Below, in pieces: positions 26,497-35,978 of a DNA stretch of 64,000 nucleotides; position 1 is the first letter of the stretch, and each line of letters opens with the position of its first letter. The position numbers and the translations under genes are program-made. The stretch comes from Magnetospirillum aberrantis SpK (GTDB lineage Bacteria; Pseudomonadota; Alphaproteobacteria; Rhodospirillales; Magnetospirillaceae), in contig NZ_JAAIYP010000034.1 in the NCBI RefSeq assembly GCF_011022235.1, forward strand, positions 186,001 through 250,000, written 5' to 3'. The notes under the pieces were generated by a model. It saw only the letters and a list, made by a program, of their open reading frames with translations. It was not told the origin of the DNA and made no database searches.

Positions 26497-27503
26497 CAAG
26501 CGGCGACCTTTTCCAGCAAAGGAAGATAAAACGACCGGACGGCCTCGCGCACGGCTTCGGCGTCGTGCATGCGGTTGACCTGAGCCCGGAAATCGGTGGA
26601 ACCGCGCAAGCCCTTGGAATACCAGGCGATATGCTTTCTTGCCATGCGAACACCGGTTTCGCGACCGTAATGGTTCAGCATGGCCTCGAAATGCTCAAGC
26701 ACGATATCCAGCTGTTCGGCCAGCGTAGGGTCGGCCAAGTGTTCGCCGGTGGCCAGAAAATGGGCGACCTGACCGGGAAACCACGGACGGCCATAGGTTC
26801 CGCGCCCGATCATGACACCGTCCGCGCCCGATTGCTCAAGCGCACGCACCGCGTCTTCCTGCGTCTCGATGTCGCCGTTGACCACCACCGGAATGGAAAC
26901 GGCTTCCTTGACCTGACGCACGAATCCCCAATCGGCGGTGCCGGTATAGAATTGCTGGCGGGTCCGGCCGTGCACGGTGACCATCTTGATCCCGCATTCC
27001 TGGGCGATCCGGGCCAGACGCGGGGCGTTCAGGCTGTTTTGGTCCCAGCCCATGCGGCACTTCAGGGTGACGGGAACATCCACCGCCTTGACGGTGGCTT
27101 CCATCAGCTTGCCGGCCAGCACCTCGTCCTTCATCAGGGCCGACCCAGCCTCGCCCTTGACCGCCACTTTCTTGACCGGACAGCCCATGTTGATGTCGAT
27201 GATCGCCGCGCCGCGACCGGCGTTCATCCGCGCGGCTTCCGCCATCACTTCCGGTTCGCAGCCGGCAAGCTGGACCGAAATGGGCTGTTCGACATCGGTG
27301 TGGGCAACCATCTGCATGGTCTGGCGGGTTTCACGGATCATCGCCTGACTGGCGATCATCTCGGACACCACCAAGCCGGCCCCCATACGCTTGACCAGAC
27401 GGCGGAACGGCATGTCGGTCACCCCCGACATGGGGGCAAGGATCACCGGGTTGTCGAGGGCAACCTGACCGACGGCAAGGGAATGACGAATTCGTGTCTG
27501 CAT
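26496..27503 (-). CDS. dusB: tRNA-dihydrouridine synthase (DusB/NifR3)
   Basis: 335 residues from the ATG at 27503, which gives the usual N terminus ([20 protein letters not shown]); a frame extending to 27578 adds an unrelated 25 residues. The FMN-dependent TIM-barrel enzyme reduces uridines in tRNA D-loops. Visible motifs are the APMSGVTD start, the catalytic cysteine in MGCPVKKV, and HGRTRQQFY. The dusB-ntrBC pairing is the classic nifR3-ntrBC arrangement. A CATAAT-like -10 lies so close to the ATG that the leader would be very short and lack a clear ribosome binding site. Confidence 0.94.
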   Translation of the reverse strand: MQTRIRHSLAVGQVALDNPVILAPMSGVTDMPFRRLVKRMGAGLVVSEMIASQAMIRETRQTMQMVAHTDVEQPISVQLAGCEPEVMAEAARMNAGRGAAIIDINMGCPVKKVAVKGEAGSALMKDEVLAGKLMEATVKAVDVPVTLKCRMGWDQNSLNAPRLARIAQECGIKMVTVHGRTRQQFYTGTADWGFVRQVKEAVSIPVVVNGDIETQEDAVRALEQSGADGVMIGRGTYGRPWFPGQVAHFLATGEHLADPTLAEQLDIVLEHFEAMLNHYGRETGVRMARKHIAWYSKGLRGSTDFRAQVNRMHDAEAVREAVRSFYLPLLEKVAA

Positions 27504-27582
27504 GAGTGCGTATTTATTATGCAGACCATGCCCAGCGCAACGGCAAAAGCCATTTGACACTGAACATTTTCGCGGCAAATGC

Positions 27583-28377
27583 CTAAAGCACCACCTGGGT
27601 AACGAATTTCACGCCGGGAAAAGCCAGGACCAACAACAGATACGCCACCAGAACCACACGGGCGGCGATGCGTCCACGCACGCCGCAGACACGGTGCCCC
27701 AGCAAAAGCGCACTGATCAGGCCAAAGGCGATCAACGACAGCAGGGTCTTGTGGTCCAATTTCCAGACCACCCCGGTTTCGAAATACTGGGTCGCCAGTC
27801 CTGAAGCGATTCCAAGGCCCAGGATCACCTCGCTGGACAGCAAAAGCCACCCCGACAGACGCTCGGAATCCACCACCGACGGCAACATCCTGGTCAGACG
27901 GGTCGGCCGCTTGCGTTTAAGCGCCCGTTCCTGAAGGAACACCGCCAGCGAGGCGACCGCCGCCAGGGTCAGCAAGGCATAGGTCAGAACCGAAACAAGG
28001 ATGTGCAGGTCGATCCAGAACGCCGGCGCGCCACCGGCCATGGGCCGGGGTTCGCCACGGGCGATCGAAGCCACAAGGCCGACCGCCGCGAGATAAGGCA
28101 TCAGCAATGGCCCCAGACGCCAGCCGGACGGCACAACCGCCGACAAAACCGCGAACAGTACGGTGGTGGTGGCGACGCTGACCCACAAGGCGGTGCCGAG
28201 GTCGGTCTGCCACGCCCCCGAAACCAGTGCCAGGGAAAAGACCGAGGTCGCGATGACGGCCATCCCGACAACGATCCAAAAGGCAGCGTCCCGCCGTGCG
28301 CCGCCGCGCAGCGGCACAAGAGCGGCGGGAACGAGGGACGCCAAGGCGACAGCGTTGAGGAGCACGGGTGTAGACAT
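27583..28377 (-). CDS. cytochrome c assembly-type membrane protein (YpjD/CcsA-like)
   Basis: 264 residues from the ATG at 28377; the open frame continues to 28560 but the extra part is not membrane-like. About eight hydrophobic helices are visible with conserved histidines in [16 protein letters not shown] and [11 protein letters not shown], typical of the CcmC/CcsA/YpjD cytochrome-c-assembly family. The tryptophan-rich heme-handling loop of true CcsA is not obvious. Family membership is likely; heme handling is an inference. The adjacent plus-strand gene ispDF is divergent. Confidence 0.75.
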   Translation of the reverse strand: MSTPVLLNAVALASLVPAALVPLRGGARRDAAFWIVVGMAVIATSVFSLALVSGAWQTDLGTALWVSVATTTVLFAVLSAVVPSGWRLGPLLMPYLAAVGLVASIARGEPRPMAGGAPAFWIDLHILVSVLTYALLTLAAVASLAVFLQERALKRKRPTRLTRMLPSVVDSERLSGWLLLSSEVILGLGIASGLATQYFETGVVWKLDHKTLLSLIAFGLISALLLGHRVCGVRGRIAARVVLVAYLLLVLAFPGVKFVTQVVL

Positions 28378-28492
28378 GGCGCGACTATACCACCGTTTGC
28401 GAATGGGAAAAGGCCGAGCCTGCGAGCACCTGCTCTTGGCAGACGCGGCGCGGGCGCATAGGCTGCTCGGCCACGGGCAAAGGAGGACAGGA

Positions 28493-29644
28493 ATGGCGAA
28501 AGTGGTGGCGTTGGTGGTGGCGGCCGGACGTGGCCGCCGGTTTGGCGGCGACATGCCCAAGCAATACCAATCCCTGGCTGGCCGGCCGGTGCTGCGTCAC
28601 ACCCTGGCCCGTCTTGCCGCCAATCCGCAGGTGGACGCGGTCCGCGCCGTCATCCATTCCGACGACCTCGATCTCTATGCCGAGGCGGCCGCCGGGCTGG
28701 GATTGCTGGAACCGGTATTCGGCGGCGAAACCCGCCAGGACTCGGTGCGTCTTGGCCTGGAAAGCCTGTCTGCCCTGGGATGCGAGGTGGTGTTGATCCA
28801 TGACGGCGCCCGCCCCTTTGTCGACACGGGAACGATCGCCCGCGTGGTCGCCGCCTTGGACAGCCATCCCGGCGCCGTCCCCGCCGTGGCGGTGGCGGAC
28901 ACCTTGAAACGGGGAAATGCCGGCCTGGTCGCCGGGACGGTCGACCGGGCGCATCTGTGGCGGGCGCAAACCCCGCAAGGTTTTCGCTTTCAGGACATTC
29001 TAGCCGCCCATCTGGCGGTCGCCGGCCAGGAACTGACCGACGACGCGGCCGTGGCGGAACAGGCCGGCCTGTCGGTCGCCCTGGTCCAGGGAAGCGAAGA
29101 CAACTTCAAGATCACCACCACCGCCGACCTTGACCGTGCCGGCCGGGCTCTGTCCGGCCCCGGTGAAACCCGCATGGCCACCGGCTATGACGTCCATCGT
29201 TTCGCGCCGGGAACAGGGGTGTGGCTGTGTGGCGTCCAGATTCCCCACGATTTCGGGCTCGAGGGCCATTCCGACGCCGACGTGGCGTTGCACGCCGCCA
29301 CCGACGCCCTGTTGGGAACCATCGCCGCCGCCGATATCGGGCGTCACTTCCCCCCCAGCGACCCGAAATGGAAGGGCGCCTCGTCCGACCGGTTCCTGGC
29401 CCATGCCGGGGCGTTGGTGGCGGGACTGGGCGGCCGCGTCGTCCATCTCGACATCACGGTGATCTGCGAACGCCCCAAGATCGGCCCCCATCGTGCCGCC
29501 ATGCAGGCAAGGGTGGCGGAAATATTAGGCCTTTCCTACGACCGGGTCAGCATCAAGGCCACCACCACCGAAGGCCTGGGCTTCACCGGTCGGCGCGAGG
29601 GCATTGCCGCCCAAGCGGCGGCAACGGTGTGGCTTCCCGGTTAA
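28493..29644 (+). CDS. ispDF: bifunctional IspD/IspF of the MEP isoprenoid pathway
   Basis: 383 residues from the ATG at 28493, with AGGAGG 6 bp upstream. The N-terminal half is IspD (2-C-methyl-D-erythritol 4-phosphate cytidylyltransferase: VVAAGRGRRFGGDMPKQY, VLIHDGARPF). The C-terminal half from about 225 is IspF (2,4-cyclodiphosphate synthase: GYDVHRF, GLEGHSDADVALHA, DIGRHFPPSDP, KATTTEGLGFTGR). The fusion is common in alphaproteobacteria and links two non-consecutive steps. Its stop overlaps the convergent cutA stop. Confidence 0.96.
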   Translation: MAKVVALVVAAGRGRRFGGDMPKQYQSLAGRPVLRHTLARLAANPQVDAVRAVIHSDDLDLYAEAAAGLGLLEPVFGGETRQDSVRLGLESLSALGCEVVLIHDGARPFVDTGTIARVVAALDSHPGAVPAVAVADTLKRGNAGLVAGTVDRAHLWRAQTPQGFRFQDILAAHLAVAGQELTDDAAVAEQAGLSVALVQGSEDNFKITTTADLDRAGRALSGPGETRMATGYDVHRFAPGTGVWLCGVQIPHDFGLEGHSDADVALHAATDALLGTIAAADIGRHFPPSDPKWKGASSDRFLAHAGALVAGLGGRVVHLDITVICERPKIGPHRAAMQARVAEILGLSYDRVSIKATTTEGLGFTGRREGIAAQAAATVWLPG

Positions 29645-29964
29645 GACCGCGTTTCGGCGGCGATCCAGGCCAGGAAAGCCGGATTGCCGCCGTCGATGGT
29701 CAGCGACACCACACAGGGGCAATCATAGGGGTGGCTGGCGCGCAACCGTTCGGTCAGGGCCGGGACCAGATCGGCGCGGGTCTTGAACAGAACGGCAATT
29801 TCGTCGTCCTGGTTCAGCTTACCGTCCCACCAATAAACCGAATGAATGGCTCCCAGCACGTTGGCGCAGGCCGCCAGACGTTCGGACACCGCCAGATTGG
29901 CCAGCCGCAAAGCCGTGTCACGGTCGGGCGCGGTGACATAGATCAGCCGGGCTTCCTCGCTCAT
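29641..29964 (-). CDS. cutA: divalent-cation tolerance protein CutA
   Basis: 107 residues matching the small trimeric CutA family: the N-terminal strand LIYVTAPDRDTA, LAACANV and YWWDGKL motifs, and the HPYDCPCVV segment. CutA is linked to divalent metal tolerance, with an unclear molecular role. It overlaps the upstream glycosyltransferase-like gene by 4 bp. Confidence 0.93.
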   Translation of the reverse strand: MSEEARLIYVTAPDRDTALRLANLAVSERLAACANVLGAIHSVYWWDGKLNQDDEIAVLFKTRADLVPALTERLRASHPYDCPCVVSLTIDGGNPAFLAWIAAETRS

Positions 29965-31115
29965 TCCCCGCCTCCATTCGATACTGCCGCGTCATGATCG
30001 CGGCGCGCCTCAACTGCCATGGATGTTGCCGAGCGGCGATCCAGGATGTCTTCCAACACGTCCACACCTTCCACGACCCCCGAAGGTACGGCAACCTTCT
30101 GATCTGGAAGTGAAAACAACTTATGCAGTAGCCCCTCAAGCCCCCCTGTCAATTCCTGCGCGGTCGTCGGCAGGCACCGGCAGTGACGGGCCAGCCAGCG
30201 TTCGAGCGGCGGCGCCTCGGGCCAATCCGGCCGGGGCTCGTACAATACCGGCACACCGGCCAGACCGGCTTCACTGAAGGTCCCGTAGCCAGGTTTTCCA
30301 ACAATCAGGTCGACCGAGGCGAACAGATCGGAGAAGGGCACGCCGGCCTTCTGCCACCGGGCCATGTCCGGCCGTCCCTCGGGAGTCGCGGCAAGCGTGC
30401 TGAGCCAGAACCAGCCAGGAACCTTCGGCCATCGTTCCTGATCGAGTCGGGGATCCACGCCGCCAAAAGCGATCATCCCCACCCGCACCCCGTTTTCCAC
30501 CCGCAAGTTCCTGCGGATTTCACCACGCCGGTCGGCGCCCAATCGGGCAACGGGGCCGATGTCGCGAACGTTCGGCAGGCTCATGCTCTGAGCAGGTTGC
30601 GGCCGAAGAAACAGTTCGGCCTTGGCATAGGCCGCGCGCATCTCGGCCCGGAAAGGCTGACATTGCGGCAGATCGGCGAAAAAATGGTCCGCCAAGTCGG
30701 CCCAATTCAACGAGGAAAAGGCCACCACCGGAATGCCCGCCATCTCGGCGGCGGCAATGGTGACATAGGGCACGTTGGCCAACACCAGATCCGGGGCGGC
30801 GGACCGCAGCCGCTCCGCCTCACGCGCGACCAGAGCCGGAAAATCGGCATGCAGCGCCAGATAACGTTCGGCGCTGGCCGCAACGTCGACGGCGATGTCC
30901 GGGGTCATGACGAAACCGAAATCGGGAATGTCCGTCACATGTTCGAAATCGTCATAGCGGGTCGCCAGGAAATCGCGCGGCATGCCTGTTTGGATGGTCA
31001 GGCGCAGGTCGGGTCGCCGACGCCGCAACTCGGCCACCAACGGCGCGGTCATGGTGGCATGACCGAACCCATGCGGTGACAAGGCCACCCACAGATGCGG
31101 GGAAGAAAGGATCAT
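29961..31115 (-). CDS. glycosyltransferase-like GT-B protein
   Basis: 384 residues from the ATG at 31115. The open frame runs through the tRNA gene to 31796, so the upstream portion cannot be coding. The protein looks like a GT-B glycosyltransferase of the MurG/UDP-glycosyltransferase type: an N-terminal Gly/His loop (SPHGFGHATMTAPLV) and a C-terminal donor-binding motif GKPGYGTFSEAGLAGVPVL. It has no membrane helix. The start lacks a strong ribosome binding site. Acceptor and donor are unknown. It is followed by cutA with an ATGA overlap. Confidence 0.7.
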   Translation of the reverse strand: MILSSPHLWVALSPHGFGHATMTAPLVAELRRRRPDLRLTIQTGMPRDFLATRYDDFEHVTDIPDFGFVMTPDIAVDVAASAERYLALHADFPALVAREAERLRSAAPDLVLANVPYVTIAAAEMAGIPVVAFSSLNWADLADHFFADLPQCQPFRAEMRAAYAKAELFLRPQPAQSMSLPNVRDIGPVARLGADRRGEIRRNLRVENGVRVGMIAFGGVDPRLDQERWPKVPGWFWLSTLAATPEGRPDMARWQKAGVPFSDLFASVDLIVGKPGYGTFSEAGLAGVPVLYEPRPDWPEAPPLERWLARHCRCLPTTAQELTGGLEGLLHKLFSLPDQKVAVPSGVVEGVDVLEDILDRRSATSMAVEARRDHDAAVSNGGGE

Positions 31116-31148
31116 GGCGGAAATAAAAGCATGGAGGATGAAAATGAT

Positions 31149-31181
31149 AAAGCCCTGAAACCGGCTCGGCTTCAGGGCTTT
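31149..31181 (-). terminator. rho-independent terminator after tRNA-Pro
   Basis: An 11-bp perfect stem, AAAGCCCTGAA paired with TTCAGGGCTTT, with an 11-nt loop, is followed on the minus strand by a U-rich run (ATCATTTTC). It begins 5 bp after the tRNA CCA end. It separates the tRNA from the glycosyltransferase-like gene. Confidence 0.8.
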
Positions 31182-31185
31182 ATAA

Positions 31186-31262
31186 TGGTCGGAGCGGCGG
31201 GATTCGAACCCACGACCCCCAGTCCCCCAGACTGATGCGCTACCGGGCTGCGCTACGCTCCG
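31186..31262 (-). tRNA. tRNA-Pro (anticodon GGG)
   Basis: 77 nt on the minus strand. The acceptor stem pairs CGGAGCG with CGCTCCG, followed by A73 and an encoded CCA. The anticodon stem TCAGT/ACTGG encloses the loop CTGGGGG, giving anticodon GGG, which reads CCC and CCU. The T-loop GTTCGAATC and the D-arm AGCGCAGCCCGGTAGCGC are canonical. Confidence 0.97.
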
Positions 31263-31355
31263 ACCGGGCCAAGGACGATGAAATCCCTGGCATTTTATCC
31301 GAAGGAAACTCTTTCGGATGGGGGCTTTCGGCGGGTACCGCCGGAAGAGGGGCGC

Positions 31356-31384
31356 ACTATACTCAGGAGCCCCCTGCCCCGCAA
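31356..31384 (-). promoter_or_regulatory. sigma-70 promoter for tRNA-Pro
   Basis: On the minus strand TTGCGG is followed after 17 bp by TATAGT, a good -35/-10 pair. It lies between the end of the merR-like gene and the tRNA, giving a leader of about 87 nt before the mature 5' end. Confidence 0.55.
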
Positions 31385-31392
31385 CCCCCAAA

Positions 31393-31953
31393 TTAACGGG
31401 GCTGCAAAAGACCGCGCAGGTGTTCCAACTCGCCCAGAAGGGCCTGCAATTCGCGGCGGGTTTCCGGCGAAATTTCCGGTGTGTGGGCGGATTGAACCAC
31501 CGCGTCCTCCACCTCGACCGTGACGGGGGCAACCTCGCCGTCGTCCATGCCGCTGTCGTCCCCGGCCGCGTTCTCCGGTTCAGGCATGGGTTCGGGCTCG
31601 GCATCGTCCTCGGAATCGTTCCCCAGCGGCAATTCCACCTCGGCGGTCCGCACGGCCGCTGCGACGGCATCACGCACGCCGCCTTCGCGCAGCAGCTTCT
31701 GCACGCCCTTGATGGTATAGCCCTCACTGTAAAGCAGGTCACGGATACGGCGCAAAAGCACCACATCCTCGGGGCGGTAATAGCGCCGGCCGCCACCGCG
31801 CTTGAGCGGCTTGACCTGAGGGAACTTGCTTTCCCAGAAGCGCAGGACGTGCTGGGGCACGTCCAGTTCGTCGGCCACCTCGCTGATGGTGCGGAAGGCG
31901 GATTCCGACTTGCCGGAACGGCGGACTAAAGGAAGTTCGCCGTCGGCGGTCAT
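31393..31953 (-). CDS. MerR-family transcriptional regulator
   Basis: 186 residues from the ATG at 31953, which shares its A with the ihfA stop (TGATG); an in-frame GTG one codon upstream is possible. The N-terminal winged helix-turn-helix ([20 protein letters not shown] and [20 protein letters not shown]) is MerR type. The C-terminal part is acidic with a Glu/Pro-rich stretch and a final helix, without metal-binding cysteines. This MerR/ihfA pairing is common in alphaproteobacteria. Its ligand and targets are unknown. Confidence 0.88.
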   Translation of the reverse strand: MTADGELPLVRRSGKSESAFRTISEVADELDVPQHVLRFWESKFPQVKPLKRGGGRRYYRPEDVVLLRRIRDLLYSEGYTIKGVQKLLREGGVRDAVAAAVRTAEVELPLGNDSEDDAEPEPMPEPENAAGDDSGMDDGEVAPVTVEVEDAVVQSAHTPEISPETRRELQALLGELEHLRGLLQPR

Positions 31954-32273
31954 CACAGCCCAGCCTTGGCCGAGGAAACCGGCCCTTCGTTGATCTTTTT
32001 CTTGAGCAGTTGCGACGGACGGAACACCAGAACCCGGCGCGGCAGAATGGGCACTTCCTCGCCGGTCTTGGGATTGCGTCCCACCCGCTGCCCCTTGGCG
32101 CGGACGGAGAAGCTGCCGAAAGACGAAATCTTCACCGATTCGCCGCGGGCCAGCGCCCCCGACAGCTCATTCAACACCGCTTCCAACAGATCCGCGGATT
32201 CATTGCGGGAAAGACCCACCTCTTGATAGATCGCCTCGCTCAACTGGGCGCGTGTGATGGTCTTTTCCGACAT
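31953..32273 (-). CDS. ihfA: integration host factor alpha subunit
   Basis: 106 residues of the HU/IHF family: the N-terminal helices ([20 protein letters not shown]), the [12 protein letters not shown] saddle and the DNA-inserting arm with [10 protein letters not shown]. With the beta subunit it sharply bends DNA. It lies between fabH and merR in the plsX-fabH-ihfA operon. It could support sigma-54 promoters such as those activated by NtrC. Confidence 0.95.
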   Translation of the reverse strand: MSEKTITRAQLSEAIYQEVGLSRNESADLLEAVLNELSGALARGESVKISSFGSFSVRAKGQRVGRNPKTGEEVPILPRRVLVFRPSQLLKKKINEGPVSSAKAGL

Positions 32274-32311
32274 GACGCGACTTGCCTGAAAATGAAAGGG
32301 AATGGGATACA

Positions 32312-32339
32312 GACCCTATCCGCTTCGCGGAAAAGGGTC
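32312..32339 (-). terminator. stem-loop between fabH and ihfA
   Basis: GACCCT and CCGC arms pair with GCGG and AGGGTC around a GAA loop with internal mismatches. The downstream minus strand is only weakly U-rich, so it may attenuate rather than stop the fabH transcript. Confidence 0.35.
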
Positions 32340-32411
32340 AATATCAAAGGGATGTGGGAAAACCTTAGCTCGGTTGCGCAAGAAAGCCTTGCCAGATACC
32401 GCAGCGCGGGA

Positions 32412-33386
32412 TCAAAGGCGCGCCAGCGCCGACCCCCAGGTGAAACCGCCACCCATGGCTTCGAGCAGAACCAGATCGCCACGCTTGACGCGGCCATCGC
32501 CGAAAGCTTCCGCAAAGGCCAGAGGGATCGAAGCCGCCGAGGTGTTGGCGTGACGGTCAAGGGTGACCACCATGCGCTCCATGGGAAAGCCCAGCTTCTT
32601 GGCGGTACCTTCCAGGATGCGGCGATTAGCCTGATGCGGCACCACCCAGTCGATGTCAGCAGCGGTCAGGTCGTTGGCTTTCAGCGCCTCTCCCACCACT
32701 TCGGCCAGGTTCACCACCGCATGACGGAAAACCTCGCGCCCCTCCATCCGCAAATGCCCGACGGTCTGGGACGAGGACGGCCCGCCATCCACCTTGAGCA
32801 GGTCGTAGTGGCGACCATCGGAATGCAGGTGGGTGGACAAGATGCCGCGATCGGTGTTGCTGCCCTTTTCCCACGAACCGCGCAGAACCATGGCGCCAGC
32901 ACCGTCGCCGAACAGAACACAGGTACCGCGGTCGTTCCAGTCGAGGATGCGCGAAAAGGTCTCGGCCCCCACCACCATGGCGGTCCGCACCTGCCCGGAC
33001 TTGATGAAGTTGTCTGCCACCGACAGGGCATAGATGAAACCCGAGCACACCGCCTGGACGTCGAAGGCGAACCCAGAATTCATGCCCAGGCGCTGTTGCA
33101 CGCGGGCGGCGGTGGCGGGAAAGGTGTTGTCGGGGGTGGCGGTGGCCACCACCAGCATATCCAGGTCCTCGGCCTTGATCTCGGCCGATTCCAGTGCCTT
33201 TCGCGCGGCGGCGACGGCAAGGTCGGAAGTGGTTTCATCCTCGGCCGCGATGTGGCGCTGGCGGATGCCGGTGCGCTCGATGATCCATTCGTCGGACGTG
33301 TCGACCATGCCCGCCAGTTCGGCGTTGGTCAGGATGCGGGACGGCAGATAGGAGCCGCAGCCAACGATGTGGGAGCGCAGAATCAT
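32412..33386 (-). CDS. fabH: beta-ketoacyl-ACP synthase III
   Basis: 324 residues. It condenses acetyl-CoA with malonyl-ACP to start fatty acid synthesis. The thiolase-fold signatures are visible: catalytic Cys in [14 protein letters not shown] near 112, His in VPHQANRRI near 250, Asn in [12 protein letters not shown] near 280, and the C-terminal [13 protein letters not shown]. It follows plsX by 9 bp, the conserved plsX-fabH order. Confidence 0.97.
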   Translation of the reverse strand: MILRSHIVGCGSYLPSRILTNAELAGMVDTSDEWIIERTGIRQRHIAAEDETTSDLAVAAARKALESAEIKAEDLDMLVVATATPDNTFPATAARVQQRLGMNSGFAFDVQAVCSGFIYALSVADNFIKSGQVRTAMVVGAETFSRILDWNDRGTCVLFGDGAGAMVLRGSWEKGSNTDRGILSTHLHSDGRHYDLLKVDGGPSSSQTVGHLRMEGREVFRHAVVNLAEVVGEALKANDLTAADIDWVVPHQANRRILEGTAKKLGFPMERMVVTLDRHANTSAASIPLAFAEAFGDGRVKRGDLVLLEAMGGGFTWGSALARL

Positions 33387-33395
33387 TTTGCGGGA

Positions 33396-34466
33396 TTATC
33401 CGTTTCCGGCGACACGCTGCGCGGCAGCGGCCTCCTGAGGTTTCAGGTGCTCCAGCTCCCGCCGGATGCGGTCGTTGTAGCCATGAGCCACCAGATCGAC
33501 AGCGACGCCGACCGCGTTGGCAAAGCCGAAAGCGTCCGTGCCGCCGTGGCTTTTGACCGCGATGCCATTGAGGCCCAGGAACATGGCGCCGTTATAGCGA
33601 CGGGGGTCGGTGCGCAACTTGACCTTGTTAAGGGCGCGGCGCGCCAACAAGTATCCCAACTTAGCCAGCAACGAGCTGCCGAACGCATGACGCAAAAAGC
33701 CCGAGAAGAACTTCACCGTGCCTTCGGCGGTCTTGAGCGCGATATTACCGGTGAAGCCATCGGTAACCACCACGTCCACGGTCCCGGCGCAGATGTCGTT
33801 GCCCTCCACGAATCCATGGAAACGGATCGGCAACTGGCTCTCGCGCAGGATGTTGGCGGCACCGCGCACGGCATCGTTGCCCTTCAACTCCTCGGCACCG
33901 ACGTTGAGAATGCCGATGGTCGGCTTTTCCAACCCCAGCACGGCACGGGCGAATACCTCGCCCATCACCGCGAACTGCACCAGATTGTTGGCGCCGCATT
34001 CGACGTTCGCGCCCAGATCGAGCATGACGGTTTCACCGCGCTCGGTCGGGAACAGGCCGGCGATGGCCGGCCGGTCGATTCCCGGCAACATGCGCAGGAC
34101 GAACTTGGATACCGCCATCAGGGCGCCGGTATTGCCGGCGGAAACCACGCCCGCCGCCTCGCCCTTGACCACGGCGTCCACCGCCAGCCACATGCTGGTG
34201 CGACGCCCTGTCCGCAGAACCTGACTGGGCTTGTCCTCCATCGACACCGATTCCTCGGTGTGGCGAATCTGACAGATACCCTTGAGTTCCGGGTAACGTT
34301 CAAGAAGCGGTTCGATACGGCGGGTATCACCGAACAGCAGATAGCGGACGTGCGGAAGCCGCACGTGCGCCAGCCGGACCCCTTCGACGACCATGTCAGG
34401 GGCGTGGTCGCCCCCCATGGCGTCGATGGAGATGGTTACGGGTGCGCTCACCGTCTTGCGCTCCAC
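33396..34466 (-). CDS. plsX: phosphate acyltransferase PlsX
   Basis: 356 residues from a GTG at 34466; a second in-frame GTG at 34451 would remove five residues. It converts acyl-ACP to acyl-phosphate for phospholipid synthesis. Family motifs include ISIDAMGGDHAPD at the start, SAGNTGALM and VVTDGFTGNIALKT. It lies between rpmF and fabH, as usual. Confidence 0.95.
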   Translation of the reverse strand: MERKTVSAPVTISIDAMGGDHAPDMVVEGVRLAHVRLPHVRYLLFGDTRRIEPLLERYPELKGICQIRHTEESVSMEDKPSQVLRTGRRTSMWLAVDAVVKGEAAGVVSAGNTGALMAVSKFVLRMLPGIDRPAIAGLFPTERGETVMLDLGANVECGANNLVQFAVMGEVFARAVLGLEKPTIGILNVGAEELKGNDAVRGAANILRESQLPIRFHGFVEGNDICAGTVDVVVTDGFTGNIALKTAEGTVKFFSGFLRHAFGSSLLAKLGYLLARRALNKVKLRTDPRRYNGAMFLGLNGIAVKSHGGTDAFGFANAVGVAVDLVAHGYNDRIRRELEHLKPQEAAAAQRVAGNG

Positions 34467-34482
34467 CGAACGTTATGCCGGA

Positions 34483-34671
34483 TCAGGCGTTGGCTTCGCC
34501 CTGGGCGACGACCTCGCGACCATCGTAATGGCCACAGGAACCGCAAACGTGATGGGGCAGCTTCTGCTCGCCGCAGTTCGGGCACTCGATGCCGGAAACG
34601 TTCGGCAGGCCATGATGCGCGCGGCGCATGTTGCGGCGGGACTTGGAGGTCTTCTTCTTCGGGACAGCCAT
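34483..34671 (-). CDS. rpmF: 50S ribosomal protein L32
   Basis: 62 residues starting [19 protein letters not shown], the basic N terminus of L32, then a four-cysteine zinc ribbon (CPNCGE...CGSCG). The intact CxxC pairs mark the zinc-binding form. The YceD-rpmF-plsX order is conserved. Confidence 0.96.
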   Translation of the reverse strand: MAVPKKKTSKSRRNMRRAHHGLPNVSGIECPNCGEQKLPHHVCGSCGHYDGREVVAQGEANA

Positions 34672-34760
34672 TTTGTGTACTCTCTGCTCAGGAGGCCCTG
34701 ATGGGGAAAGGGGCCTTTATTAGCCAAAAAGACCGGATGGTTCAAGGGTATGGTGAACCA

Positions 34761-35306
34761 TCACCCCTTATTTTTGTGCAACTGTGCCAATACCGCGAAG
34801 GGATTGGGCCTCTTCTCCTCTTCCACCTCGCGGTCATCGCCGCTTTCAAAGGTGATTCCCGGCTTTCGTGGAAATGGGTCGAGCGCCAGCGCCACATGCT
34901 CCGCCACCGCCTCGCCGACGTCAATCGTTCCGTCAAGGATGGGGTCCGGCGGGTCTTCCTCGTCAAGGGATAATTCGATTTCAGTCATGGGCTGTTCGTC
35001 GGATTGTTCGGTTCCGAAACTCAGGACGAAATCCTCGGATACCGTCTGGGCGACGGGCTCAAGGGTGACGACGCAGGTTTGCACCACCTCGGCCTCGACA
35101 TGGCCGTTCACCCGGACCACCGCGCCGCCGGCCAGAACCCGAAGCGTCAGTTCGGCCCGCAGAACGCCGATGGATTGGATGGCGAAACGATCGGCCAAAG
35201 CCGCGCGCTCGGCAGGCTTCGCCTCGATGTCCAGATGCATGCCGGAAGCGGGAATGCGATCAACACGGACGATTCGGCTGAATTCTGGAACCACAGCGTC
35301 GCTCAC
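34761..35306 (-). CDS. YceD/DUF177 family protein
   Basis: 181 residues from a GTG at 35306. The acidic family is linked to 23S rRNA accumulation and often lies next to rpmF. The typical pattern is present: a central TCVVTLEPVAQTVSEDFVLSF strand region (one cysteine rather than a CxxC pair) and a very acidic ILDGTIDVGEAVAEHVALALDPFPR segment. The start overlaps the upstream chaperone gene by 4 bp. Confidence 0.85.
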   Translation of the reverse strand: MSDAVVPEFSRIVRVDRIPASGMHLDIEAKPAERAALADRFAIQSIGVLRAELTLRVLAGGAVVRVNGHVEAEVVQTCVVTLEPVAQTVSEDFVLSFGTEQSDEQPMTEIELSLDEEDPPDPILDGTIDVGEAVAEHVALALDPFPRKPGITFESGDDREVEEEKRPNPFAVLAQLHKNKG

Positions 35307-35842
35307 AGCGTCCCCTCCGGGTCCTGGAACGCAACTTTTCCCTGGGTCATGGCGTCGCCGTCCTGTGTTTCCAGAAAAGCCAGCTGTGCCAGGACATGGC
35401 GAGCCAGCGCCGCCGGGTCACCCTCTCCGCTTTTGCCGGACTGGAACACGTTGCGTTCAAGCGCCGCCGTCAGGGCCCCGGCTTCCTCCGCCTCAAGCGC
35501 ACGGTCATACGCTCCGGCACGGCCATAGAACGCCTCAGCCATGTTCAGCACCCTTTTGCCGACCCGCAGGTCGGTGACCCCCATTTCCCGCAAATTGCGA
35601 TCCATGTCGGTGAACATGAGCTCGACCAGCGCGCGGGCCACCGGTTCGGCACCGGCGCGGGTCAGCCTGCGCATGACCATCCACACATGCAAGATGATCA
35701 TGTCGTAGCGCCCCTCCAGGGTATCCGGCACCCCGAAAGCGGTGTAGTAGACCGGGCGGCGCGCTTGCTCCACCGCGCTGAGATAAAGGTCTGACGCGGC
35801 CTGCTCGCGCTGGCGTCGTTCCCGAAAACGGTTGAAAAGCAT
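35303..35842 (-). CDS. ubiquinol-cytochrome c chaperone family protein (Cbp3/UQCC1-like)
   Basis: 179 residues from the ATG at 35842, giving an N terminus LFNRFRERRQREQ; an extension to 35959 is unlikely. The conserved Cbp3 core is present: YYTAFGVPDTLEGRYDMI, HVWMVMRRL, and FTDMDRNLREMGVTDLRVGK. In mitochondria this domain assists cytochrome b assembly in complex III; here a similar role in the cytochrome bc1 complex is inferred. bamE is divergent to it. Confidence 0.88.
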   Translation of the reverse strand: MLFNRFRERRQREQAASDLYLSAVEQARRPVYYTAFGVPDTLEGRYDMIILHVWMVMRRLTRAGAEPVARALVELMFTDMDRNLREMGVTDLRVGKRVLNMAEAFYGRAGAYDRALEAEEAGALTAALERNVFQSGKSGEGDPAALARHVLAQLAFLETQDGDAMTQGKVAFQDPEGTL

Positions 35843-35978
35843 GAATCTCGTTCCAGTAAGTGTCCTGGGGTGAGGGAATTCGGCTGCGACGATTGACAAC
35901 GCCGCGCCCAGGAGTGCAATGTTGGCCCACACTTTGGCTTCCGCGCTGGCGCGCGTCAATGCTTCGGCTTAGAACCGG

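Noticed and set aside
23917-26529. 870-codon open frame on the plus strand
   Set aside because: It is the antisense shadow of ntrC and ntrB, with low-complexity His/Gln-rich translation and no domain.
31297-31319. Hairpin ATCCGAA/TTCGGAT as a merR terminator
   Set aside because: The stem is only 7 bp, there is no U tract on the minus strand, and the tRNA promoter lies upstream of it, so it would fall within the tRNA leader.
31116-31796. N-terminal extension of the glycosyltransferase-like gene
   Set aside because: The extended frame reads through the tRNA-Pro gene, its terminator and the merR-like gene in a different frame, so it cannot be coding.
32010-34973. 987-codon open frame on the plus strand
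   Set aside because: It is antisense to fabH, plsX and rpmF; the composition is typical of a shadow frame.
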